A stretch of DNA of 64,000 nt from Angiostrongylus vasorum (lineage: Eukaryota; Nematoda; Chromadorea; Rhabditida; Metastrongylidae), in NCBI GenBank assembly GCA_018806985.1, contig JADANN010000374.1, positions 1,101,635 through 1,165,634 on the forward strand. Reading direction: 5' to 3'. The translations under genes were made by a program, and so were the position numbers. Under the pieces are notes generated by a model, which had not been told where the DNA came from, did not search any database, and saw only the letters and a program-made list of their open reading frames with translations. Positions 27,340 to 37,800 of this stretch are shown piece by piece. Each line of letters opens with the position of its first letter. Position 1 is the stretch's first letter.

Positions 27340-27740
27340 CTTACTTGGATACTTAGATGGCCTGTCTTTCATTGGTTGTGCGGGTCTCAGCATAATTTCC
27401 ACTGTTTCGGAGATTTTCTGGTTTGACCATTATAGTTCTGAGGAGTCCCGAGGTCACCTAAGGCGAAGCCTTCCTCAGGTCGTCACCACCTCATGCAGTC
27501 ACGGCTCTTGTGGACTAGAGGGAGATTTGGTATCATGCGACTGCTTTGATACCAGGACAGTAGTGATTTTTGCTGATAGTATTGGCTTACTCTTAGTTAG
27601 CTTTCCGTATGGAAAAGTCGTACTCCTGCTCAACTTAGGAGGTCTTGGTGGAGGAAAGAGCACCTGCTGTACAACGCAACGCGACAGCAAGGAACATTTC
27701 CCGGCTACGGTGAGGCGGCCAGCCGTTTGGGAGGATGAAA
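27340..27740 (-). repeat. Repeat C (unclassified)
   Basis: cttggatacttagatggcc, ggttgtgcgggtctcagc, gagtcccgaggtcacc, caggtcgtcaccacc, gagggagatttggtatc, ctcttagttagctttcc mark an inverted C unit. No tRNA-like boxes or clear terminal repeats seen. Confidence 0.7.
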
Positions 27741-28107
27741 ACTACGTTAGTGAACAATATATATCCGTGATTGTCAATGATCAGAAGGACATGGGTTTCG
27801 GTTCTGATTCTATGACGTAGTCGAGGACGTTTATGACACTATTTGTTCATCATGTCTTGAACTCGATACTTGAGGGCATCGAATATACGACACGCAGAAG
27901 AAAATACATCGGGGGGAGGGTGAAACCCTCAAAAGCTCTCCAGCCCAGTACGTTTCTTGTTCTTCCAGTAGTCGATTCTCGTCTCGGGTCAGTCTCTTCA
28001 AAAAATATCGTCGGTGATAGCGAATCAGCTTGACTTAAAGTGTCTTCAATGGTTTTATCCTATAAGCGGACACGAGGTTGTTATTATATAATTTATTAGG
28101 ATACAAT

Positions 28108-28144
28108 AGCTGACGTTTCGGCGGTTTCCGCCTTCTTCAGAACC
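28108..28144 (-). ncRNA. Hammerhead-ribozyme-like motif in the left arm of the Penelope-like element
   Basis: On the minus strand the order is GGTT, CTGAAGA, a five-pair GC hairpin with AAA loop (GGCGG/CCGCC), GAAA, CGTC, AGCT. These are the conserved CUGANGA and GAAA core, stem II, a minimal one-pair stem III ending in the GUC cleavage triplet, and a short stem I containing G-U pairs. Minimal stem III is typical of Penelope-like-element hammerheads, which are thought to act as dimers. Activity is not shown. Confidence 0.55.
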
Positions 28145-28348
28145 TGGAAAGGTCAAATTGAGATGCGATCTACTCAGCCAAACACTTTCATAACCCCCAG
28201 CAGATAAAACTTAGAAAACAGATTGGCATTCGCATAAGAAACAACTTCATTTAAACACCTACCGTTTACTCGTTGTATTTCAGTTAGTTGGTGGATAGCA
28301 GCCGCACAGAGTAAGTAATACACGGGCGAGAACTGTGCCTGTGTCAGG

Positions 28349-28894
28349 TCACTGAATCAGCTTGAGGTATGGCGCTAGGTCACACGTGATGACAAGACAC
28401 TGCCCCTTGCGGTTCATTTTTGGATTTTTGGAAATAATCCAAAACGCTTCAAGAGTTTTACGCGCTGATGTCTTGGATTCCTGTGTGAGGATAGCGACTT
28501 CTACTTCGAAATCTTCTCCGTTGTGTTCCTGCATCCTACGCCCGCCTAGTGGAGTGTTTTGTTTTAATTTAGATTTGCCGAGTAGGTGTTCCTTTATGCG
28601 GACGCAGAGCGGTCTACCCGTTTCGCCAACGTATTCGTCCCCACATGCTTTGCAAGAGATCAGATAGACTGTACCCGAACTCATGCAATCACCGTCTCTA
28701 CCGTTAGGGCAAATCACGGACTCTTTCGTTGTACAGAGACGGTCATATAGGCGGTTGCGAACTAGCTGGCGTCTTAGAGTGACCAGTGGTATTTTTATCA
28801 TTCTTACGGGATTCTCTAGACCGGCCCTTATTAAGCAACGTTTTATGGCTGCACTTATCTCGTTTAACGGCAAGGATGAGTGTCTTGTCATCAC
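28349..28894 (-). CDS. GIY-YIG endonuclease C-terminal part of a Penelope-like element polyprotein
   Basis: An uninterrupted 181-codon frame. A Cys-rich segment CPNGRDGDC (residues 62-70) precedes the GIY-YIG core: TVYLISC (75-81), then EYVGETGRPLCVRIKEH (87-103), where YVGETG supplies the YIG-like motif and R99 the conserved Arg. A probable catalytic Glu is at residue 148 in the ARKTLEAFW segment. This order of Cys motif and GIY-YIG is what follows the reverse transcriptase in Penelope-like elements. The reverse transcriptase itself is absent upstream. The first residues (HSSLPLNEISAAIKRC) lie inside the right inverted arm, so the ATG used may not be an authentic start. The frame's last 20 or so codons lie in the left inverted arm. 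A fragment with similar residues NRKEECLVIACDL occurs at about 30220-30270. Confidence 0.75.
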   Translation of the reverse strand: MMTRHSSLPLNEISAAIKRCLIRAGLENPVRMIKIPLVTLRRQLVRNRLYDRLCTTKESVICPNGRDGDCMSSGTVYLISCKACGDEYVGETGRPLCVRIKEHLLGKSKLKQNTPLGGRRMQEHNGEDFEVEVAILTQESKTSARKTLEAFWIISKNPKMNRKGQCLVITCDLAPYLKLIQ

Positions 28895-29132
28895 GCGTGA
28901 CCTGGCGCCATACCTCAGGCTGGTTCAATGGGCTGACACAGGCACAGTCCTCGCCCATGTATTACTCTGTGCGGCTGCTATCCACCAACTAACTGGAGTA
29001 CTTACAACGAATAAACAGTAGGTGTTTAAATAAAGCTGTTTCTTATACGAATGCAAATCTATTTAAGAAGTTTTATCTGCTGGGGCTATGAAAGTGTTTG
29101 GCTGGGTAGATCGCATCTCAATTTGACCTTTC

Positions 29133-29170
29133 CAGGCTCTGCAGAAGGGGAAACCGCCGAAATGTCAGCT
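29133..29170 (+). ncRNA. Degenerate hammerhead-like motif in the right arm
   Basis: Same layout as the left-arm motif but inverted: GGCT, CTGCAGA, a hairpin with one mismatch, GAAA, TGTC, AGCT. The core CUGANGA has C for A at the fourth position, and the base after GAAA is changed, so cleavage is unlikely. Confidence 0.4.
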
Positions 29171-29229
29171 ATTGTATCCTAAGAAGTTCTATAATACAAA
29201 CCTCGAGTCTGCTTATTGAAGAAAAACAT

Positions 29230-29375
29230 CAAATGCTGAGATATTTGCAAAACTCGGACAGCAGGTGTCTGCAGTGGGGAACGAACGCGCCATTGTCGTT
29301 TCCGGAGAGTAGCGCACTCACCACCAAAACATGCTGGTCCTTCGTTTCGTCTGCCTCTCAGCGAGTTCAATCGAT
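29230..29375 (-). repeat. Repeat A, partial copy
   Basis: tgctgagatatttgcaaaac, caggtgtctgcag, gggaacgaacgcgcc, ccggagagtagcgcactc and gcctctcagcgagttc. Lies 40 bp right of the Penelope-like element. Confidence 0.7.
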
Positions 29376-29654
29376 TACTACCATATGTAACCAACCAATA
29401 GCCAAAGCGTGCAGCAGACTTTTTCAACACATTGAAGTAAATCCTTCCCTTGTCAAAGTTTTTGAAACAGTTGTTGAAGTGATGGTTGCATAGATGATCA
29501 CGACATTCAGTCACATTTTAATATCCGAGTTATTTTACTCTTATGAAGTGCGCTTTGATGAGCCGGAAAGAGGTGTGCGACACGTATTTTTGATTTTCCA
29601 CAGTTAGCATTTCAGTGGCTGCACCTTCTTCAGAGTTGTAACCGTTTTTTTCCA

Positions 29655-29960
29655 GACTATGCTTACGGGGCGTGTAACGCAGTGGTTGGAGGCGCCACTG
29701 CGACGTACACGTGCAGTCGATCCTAGAACCCATGGCCCCCCAAACCTTCCTTCTCTCCGGGATCGGCAGAGTGGCACCAGACTTGTCTGGGAGGATAGCA
29801 GCGCTGGCTGGCTACATCGGTAGGCCACGGCGAGTCATTATAAAGGTCAGATGTGCATTCAGTCACCTCCAACGATGCTTAATGAAGTCAAATGCATGGC
29901 GCGTCCCTCAGGGATTGATCAACGCCGAGAGCTTTATTTATCCTTTTTTATGCTTATGTT
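29655..29960 (+). repeat. Repeat B, nearly complete sense copy
   Basis: Box A-like gtgtaacgcagtggttgg, box B-like cagtcgatcct, ccagacttgtctgggagg, ggccacggcgagtcatt, cctccaacgatgcttaatg, cgccgagagctttatttatc. One of the best references for the family in this window. Confidence 0.78.
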
Positions 29961-30139
29961 CTTTACAAAGCGACGATTGAAATTTTGAATTCTATAGGTG
30001 TATTCCGTTTTATTTTTCTTTAATTTTTATCATCCTTTGCGTCTCATCCTTTACGTCGTTTATATACGAACTGTCCCAACCCCAATACTTCACTAGGCGC
30101 GCACATGACCGAAAGACAGAGTGGGGAAGCTTTTTAAGT

Positions 30140-30510
30140 AGAAGTTTCTATCTTAGAAGAAATCGAAAAGTTCAGCGTGTGAAGTTTCGAAGCATTCTGA
30201 ATGAATCCCAGAAATACGAAGATGAACCGCAAAGAGGAATGTCTCGTAATCGCGTGTGATCTCACCGTATTTAAGAAAGGTTTTTTAATATGAGAGGCAC
30301 ATTACGCTTCCATATGAAGAGTGGAAGACCCAGAGGAAGCGGTGATTATGAGACTGTTTTCTTTTCGGTGGAACTGAAATCTTGGTTCAATATTTTCTCT
30401 GTTTGCTTATGGAAGTGTTTGGCTGGGTGATTGCAGTCAGCTTAACCTTTCCAGGCTTCGAACAAGGCGAAGTCCGCCGAAACACCAGCTTTTCCGTGAA
30501 TGGAGAATAA
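30140..30510 (+). mobile_element. Penelope-like element 3' fragment
   Basis: Contains, on +, codons for AAATACGAAGATGAACCGC-type sequence (N-T-K-M-N-R-K-E-E-C-L-V-I) matching the end of the GIY-YIG frame. Then come the block ggaagtgtttggctggg and the hammerhead-like block ending ccgccgaaacaccagc near 30480. The CUGANGA box is destroyed (ttcgaaca). Confidence 0.6.
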
Positions 30511-31816
30511 ACTAACAGTTCATATTTGCTCAGCAAGAATATAGTGAATTGTTAGGAATATTCGGTCACTACTAATGATGAGCTTTGCTCCTTCCGCGTC
30601 CTGAGTACTAGAACAACTGTTAATACCTTAGAGCTTTCGTCCACTTTTAACGAGGTCGTATGCTAACGCATTAACATTGGCGAGGTAGAGTAAAAATCCT
30701 GGCTAGGTTCGATTCTCTCGATGTTTAGCACACGCGTTAGCTTGAGGTCTCTGCCGGGTGGTTGTACGATCATTGTTGTTCTTGCTTCATTCAATGAAAT
30801 GTTACGCTGAATATAAGCTGGCTTTTCATCTCACTCTTCCACATTTACAGATGAGAATAAGATTAGGGAAGGATCTCTACTTCCTACGAACTCCTTATTG
30901 ATAATGTACAAGCGACAGTGGAAATGTCGGCGCTGTGGCATTGGAGTCAATTGTTTTCGAGGAAGCGATCGTCACCTGTCTGACCCTATCAACGGAATAA
31001 CTACATTTTTCCACTGCTGGTGTAAAAACCATTCGTACAGCACTGATCCTCTGTCATTCTAATGTTTTAGAAGTTCAAAAACCACTCTATTCAAAAAAAA
31101 TGTCTCATTTTCTTGCAGCCTACGAGGTAGGATAAGCCTTTGACTTCACGGTAGAAATTCCTACTCATCAAAGGAAGCACCAATAAAAATTTCAGCTAAA
31201 GTAGAACAAATAACAGATGGCAACGCTGTGTCAGTTTGTCAAAGATAAGGAAGCATCCGTATTTTCCTGTAAGATGACTGAAGTCGTATACTAGGCGAAA
31301 GTCTATGAATCGTCAGCAACGTCGCCCACAATGACATGTATAATTTTGCTCCCACTGACAATCGTGGCCCTCAACCAAACGGAATTTCATCGAACACTCA
31401 GCACTGTAAACTACAAGAAGGGTGTCCTAGGCAGACGCTCTAAACAACAGAAATTTCGGTCAATTCCGGTGAAAATTACACATTGTGATTTATCAAATAT
31501 TTGTTTGAATAAACCATTCCTTTATTCTGGCAGAAATATATTCAGATGAGGCCGTGAAGCTCGTTTGAAACCTCCGGTGTGATTGACCTCAGAATATTGG
31601 ACTCGTCACCACGTATCTGGAAGCACAGAGGGATGAAGTGCACAGAAATAGAAGCAGCAATGGAGGTCCTTTCAATCTAACAGTAGTCAAGCAAAAATGA
31701 ATTTAGCTCAGTTCAATGAGTCAGATTTTATCTACGTGCCCATTACCTTAAAAATTCCATTCGTACAACTCAATGTGAAATGTAGCAAGAATGTGAATTG
31801 ATCGTCTGACTCTTAC
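30511..31816. other. No exon recognised; expected to hold or precede the SXP 3' exon
   Basis: The SXP exon 6 donor at 31815-31816 (gtaaga on -) points into this interval. I found no minus-strand segment with a DUF148-like end and a good acceptor. If the donor is not used, the frame reads on for about 15 codons to a stop near 31735. Confidence 0.4.
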
Positions 31817-34800
31817 CTTCATCAATTTCTCATATATCTCTTTAGCTTTTGATGAGAGCTTGCTAATTCTCTTATCCAACTCCCTTCGGGCCTTAAGAAT
31901 CTGTAAATAATAAAAAAAAGTCTAATTTTATGGTAGCGGCTACACATTATTAAAATCATAAACAGCATTATTAATGTTCCGTTGTATGTGCTCTAATTTA
32001 AAATAAAATGTGATGGAAATCTCACGTCAGACATCCAAACATTGAAGCCTTTCATCTGTTCTTCGTTGAAATTCTCTTCTGCGTACTCCGTGAGCTTCTT
32101 GTGCTAGAATTAGGTAAGTTTTTACAACGTACTTCTATCCGCCAACATCACTCAGTTTATCGTCTTTTTCATTAGTACTAGTGACAGACCACGACAGGCT
32201 ACTTCTCCCAGAGGAAATATGACTGGTACATAAAAATGGTTACGAAGGCATGAAGTTGAGAAAAAATTAACTGAATAAAATTCTTGCGTTGTATTCGAGT
32301 AAAACAACGTTCTCGCAAAGGTTAAATCCCTAAGTGTGGTTGGGATGTGGTTTCTGGATGATGTACATGTAGGGGATTTATTCCCACAACAGTGTCTCCT
32401 AAGCTCAGAAGAAGTCCGACCTTTAATCTGGAAGCCCAGCTAGGAGTAAAATCTTACCAGGAATTACCGTCTTCTTTGTATTAAATTCGTCAACTAGGAA
32501 TTACTGTCTTCTTAATATTAACTTCGTCACAACGTGGCAAATCTCTCTCTGATCCTCAAGTGCCGGCGACGCCCGTGGTGATGACGATCTGACAGAGGTT
32601 TCGCAAGGGTGACCTCAAGACTCCAGGGAACCACAATGGTTAATCAGCAAAACTTCGAAATAAGTACTCCGAACACTGGGAACTCCCGTCTACGACGTGG
32701 TGAGTGAGACTACCGGTGAGGGTCGATAAAATCTCAGGTTGAATGGGACGTCATTGGAAAGGGACGAGACGAGCACACCCACGACACATCATGGAGAGTG
32801 CTTCTTGATCCGCAGCTATAAAACTAAACAGTCTCAACGTTTTACTTTTTATTTTCTGCCTACCACAGTTTTCGCGGCAGGGTACTAAGCCAAATACAAC
32901 CACAACGTTGCTGAGATATTTGCAAAACTCTGGACCACAGGTGTCTAAGTTGGGGAACGAACGCGCTATTGTCCTTTCCGGGGTGTGACGCGTTCATCAC
33001 CACACCATGCGGGTCATTCGTTTCGCCTGTCTCTCAGCTAGTTCTATCGATCAGTGCTATCAGCAATCACCGTTAACGGGATTGATCTGGGGGAACCCAC
33101 AACGGCATTGAACCCAGTTAAACTGAGGCTGCACTTGAAATCACAACGTTTTACTTTTTCATTTTACTAAACAGTCTCTTCAGACACCGATCCTAACGCT
33201 CTTCTTGAGGCTACGGATAGTTCTACGCGACTGCCCCAAAAGAGATGAAAAGCGGGAGGACCGACATATACCAATTAGATGACGAAACACTTGTCATCGT
33301 GGAGGGGAATTTCCGTTACGAAATGTCAGAAGCCTCGACCTTGTCGTACATCCATCTATTTCCCATCTATCGCCTATTACGAAATCCTATCACCAAGCTT
33401 GGCCATTCTTCTTCCCTAAGTTCCGCGTCAGAGGAATTATCATCAAATGCAACTCACCAACCTGTAAAGCTGAAGAGAGCGAACTGGACCCATTCAGGAA
33501 ACAGCTGGAGAAAATAGCCCGCAACGAATTGGAAACGGCCGTCGAAAATGAGAACAGGATAGGGCAAATTGGAATAAAAAGATCGAAATGGGAATAGAAA
33601 TTGTCCGACTGACTGGGAACTCTCTTAAAAGCACGATTCAGCGGAGAACGACTACATTCTCACGAACAGAATATGGTGCTCCTTTGACCCGCATTTCATG
33701 GTTCCCGCAAGATGGGCATGGGATCGGGTGCTCTTTGTTCTCTTCAATACATCCTCGATGTTCTTGAAAGCTCCCCACGCCGCTCCCTTTCTTGTGCTCA
33801 GTTCCGAAGTTAAGTCGTTCATAGTGTTGATGCATGAATTGGGCATACGAAACCAATCTGTTCCTCATGAACATCGTCTTTGTGAAATTTAATCAAAGGT
33901 TAATCTTTCCGCAGTCCTTATTATAATGGGCAACCATTCGTTCAGCCTGGCATTAGCTTTGTGATGTTAAAACGACGTCATCAACAAAATGAAGACGCAG
34001 TAATTGCCAACTACCGATTTTCACTCCAATGTTGTCTCATCCCAATTTTCACACAACGTTCTGGAGGATGGCGGCAAATAATTTTAGCTCGGTGATATCG
34101 CCCTGCCTAACGCCTCCTTTCACGTCGATGTTAATATGTTGTAGAATGGTGATATTTGGGTGCGAAATTTTTTATACAACTCACGAAGAATCTCTATATA
34201 CTGAGAGGGGACATCTTGCTGTCTAGAGCTTCCATGAATTCTTCTATCTCAACTGAGTCAAAAGCCCTCTCTAAATCGGTGAAAATGAGACAGAGCGGTC
34301 TTTCGTACCCTCGCGATACTTCAATGAGTCTTGTTACAGTGTAGATGTGGTCTATCGGACCGAATCCCTTTAGAAACCCCGCTTGCTCACATGGTCGACT
34401 TTCGTCTAGTGTTCCGTCAACCCTGTTTAGGATGACTCGAGTGAAAAGTTTAAAGACGAGAGCCACCAAGCAGGTTGAGCGATAGTTGCCAATGTCGTGG
34501 ATGTCACCCTTGTTGAACAATAACATGGTCTTGCTGGTCTTCCACTGAGTATGAATGTTGCATTCTGACACGTAATGTGCGGCGAGCCGAGGTAATGCTA
34601 CCGTATACAGAGTTTAATCTCTTTGCAGTGACATACTTCTTCACAATACTGGAAAATCACTCGACCTCTGCGGGGAAATGAAGGCCCTGCAAAGAAATCA
34701 CCGGTACTCGGATATGTGCAACACCCGTCGTAGTTATCGGCCATTGCATGTCAAGAACAAAATACCATGAAAACAGCGAAGCCTTATGATTTCATGAGCG

Positions 34801-37800
34801 CTCTAGTTTAACCATTTCAGAATTACAGAACATCTAATGGTTCAAAAAAAAGTGCTTTTTGACGTGAAAACAATCGATTTCCGTGTCTCAGCAAATGACC
34901 GTTTTTTAATGAATTTTATGACGACTGGATATGAGATTAAAACTATGTAGCTTAGCAAGTTTTTTTGTGTGAAGTCTTTGTAAACTACACAAGATAGAGG
35001 ATGTAAGACGACAAAATTAATAGAAAGGTGATTGTTAGAAAAGACAGCCAGCTTCGGTTCGGCTCTCTTCCTCTTGACGAACTTATTCTTACCTTCGTGC
35101 GAGTCGAAAGTTCATCATTCATCCAGATAGCGTCAAATCCTCTCTTGACATCTGGAGAAAGTAATCTGATGAAGCGCGGAGCAGTATCAAACTGGTCGTC
35201 AACTGAAATTGTAATCTTGTTGATTTTTACCCATTTACCATTCTTTTTTCAAAATATTCAGACCTTAATGATCAATTTTAACTAGGTTAATGGCCGATTT
35301 GGGCTCCCTAGATCAATCCCGCCGACGGATGATTGCTGATGGTAGAGTTCGATAGAACTATTGAGAGGCAGGCGAAACGAAGAACCCGCATGGTGTGGTG
35401 GTAAACGCGTTACTCCCCTGAAAGGACAATAGCGCGTTCGTTCGCCACCGCAGACACCTGCGGTTCGGAGTTTTGCAAATATCTCAGCATCATTGAAGTT
35501 ATATTTCACAATATACCATACCATTAAAAACAGTTAGCAGTAAATAAAACGGGTAAGATTTCTGACTTCATTTAATCATATCGTCTTCGTGTCAAAGACA
35601 ACATATCTCGATTTCAAATCATAAATGAGCCTGTGTTGTAAAAAGAAGGGTTTCCTACAGAGGGACTATAAACACGGCACACGGAAAGAAAGCTTCTTCT
35701 GCATGGCCACTTATAAACGGTGATTTTGGAGAATCTTCACAAGTGGAAACGATTTATAGTTCAGTGAAGAAATGGCAGAAGTCCAACGGCTCGAAGCAGA
35801 ACATGGATAACGACAACGGAAGGCGTAGGCAATGGTAAATTCGCTGCTGCGGATCTCATTCTCGTGGGGGGTTAGCAACTGAAGTATCCCATTAAGTATA
35901 TGTAACGTTTATATACGAATAATGAAATTGACGAACGCATTTAGCCGTGCTTAGAAGTACTCTGAAATGCACATGTGGTCGTTGGTTTGATCTCATGCCC
36001 TGTGCTCATCAACTCCTCCACCTTTGAGGGTTTGATAAATCGGTGACGTACTTATTTGGTGTGATAGTCACATATACACACAATCACCTCTGACGATGCT
36101 TGATAAAGTCGAATGCATTGTGCATCGTTTAGGGACTGATCAACGCCGAGGGCTTACTCCTTTTATCCTTTTAGTGAGAGTTTCAAGAGTTCCAAAAGAG
36201 TACGTACATCTGGTTGACTGCAGAAAACAATTAAGTTTCAGTAACATTTGAGCTCTTTTTCCAAACTGTTGCCGATGCTAAATAAATTATTGGTGAGCTT
36301 TGGTTAAACCCCCTTGTTCATGGCACAAAAAAGTCAGTCAGGATAAGATTATGCATGGTCGACATTCGCTTGGTTCAATTTCTAGCTTTCGTTAAATTAG
36401 TGTTCGAGAAGTACTCCGTCTACTCCTTTTTCACTTTATCCCACTGAAAAACTGCCTTGAAAATTCAGAACTTGATGGCAACGACGATCCAACGATTAGG
36501 TGAAACCTTGATGGGTCCTTTTCGCATTTGCAGAAAATGAAAAATAAATTAACCAACCTCATGAGCAATTGAAAAATAATAATCCAAACAATACTGCTTT
36601 CTTCGTAGAAATAAAGGGAGGGAATTCGGTACAGAAAGAGTAACGATTAATATTAACGTACGGTGGGATCGGATGCTAGTGTATAACGATAAGCCGATAA
36701 AGGGATTAGTTTTACTCATGCTTCACCTCTGATATCCTCCGGTTCAACTTCAAAGACAGCTGCCCGCTCAGCTTCAGTGAGACTGCCGACAATGTCGAAA
36801 GTCATCTTCTGCTCATTCTCACACGCGCTGCCGTTTTGATAGTTGGCCCACACCTGCAAACACTATCAGTCATTGCTAGCTAATGAATAGCACCATTTTC
36901 TACATATTGTCACATTCTCAACGGTGGGTTTCAAGATAATCATCCATTACTTCCCCATCACGAAAATGATTTAGTGCTTTATGGTCGCTGTAGGGTGTTT
37001 CAGTATATCGAGCTGAGATGTAAGGGAATTCGGCTAGCTTTGTCAATCAAGATGAGAAGGAGTTCGTCATCTCAATATAAAAGAGCAACCAAGAGTACAC
37101 TTGACCACGGCAGAGGCCAGTGAGTCAACCACACCTACGTTCTCTTCAAACACAGTAAAAAAGGCGGAATGGCACCAAGTACGTTATGTGTCTTTTGTGT
37201 CCATGTGCAGCTCTTTTATGCAACGGAGCGTACTAGTACTAGATCGAAAGACCCCTAAACAATAGGAACGTAGTAAAAAAGGTTCTTCGATGGTTTCAAT
37301 GAATGAGAACCTGAGAATTTGAGAGGGTTCTTGAAAAGGATTTGCCCTACTGCATTAATGGTATATGTGACTTTCCTAAAATGTTAATTTGTCTTACTTT
37401 CTAAGCATAAAAATTTCAGAGGTTTTAAAACAATGAAAGACAGAAATTTTTTAGCACAAGTCGGCAGTCACAAACACTAGAAATGTGAACCCTGCTGGAC
37501 GAAAATCCTCTTGTTCAAGCATTTCAATTAAACAGGAGCTTTTTGACGAGGAAGATTGAAGAAACAGGTTCTAGGGACACTAGAAGATTAGAACCTAAAT
37601 TAAACCTCCCAACGGTTTACCGCCTCATCGTGGCTGGGTGTTCCTGGGTGTCGGACTGCGATGTACAACGGGGTACTCATTCCCTGGCAGGATCTCCCAA
37701 AGCTGGGAAGGAGTCCGGCGTTTCCATCAGGAAGCCTAGCTAAGAGTAAAGCAATCCCAGGATTCACCACCGTCCTAGTATCAAACTAGTCGCTTGGTGG

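Larger units (their letters stand above)
28093..29190 (-). mobile_element. Penelope-like element remnant with terminal inverted repeats
   Basis: About 320 bp at 28093-28416 reappears in inverted form at about 28862-29190, with matched blocks in the same order, including the end of the ORF. Between the arms lies a GIY-YIG endonuclease coding segment. Penelope-like elements carry pseudo-LTRs that can be inverted and hammerhead motifs inside them; both are seen here. No reverse transcriptase domain remains, so the copy is 5' truncated or internally deleted and non-autonomous. Further partial copies of the same 3' end are at 30140-30510, 43430-43700 and 56225-56360. Confidence 0.75.

Noticed and set aside
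28683..29021. 112-codon plus frame in the Penelope-like element
   Set aside because: Antisense of the GIY-YIG frame and inverted arm.
33245..33517. 90-codon plus frame in SXP intron 4
   Set aside because: It suggested a retroelement piece (ELDPFRKQLEKIA read in another frame), but I could not match it to a family, and the frame has no splice support.
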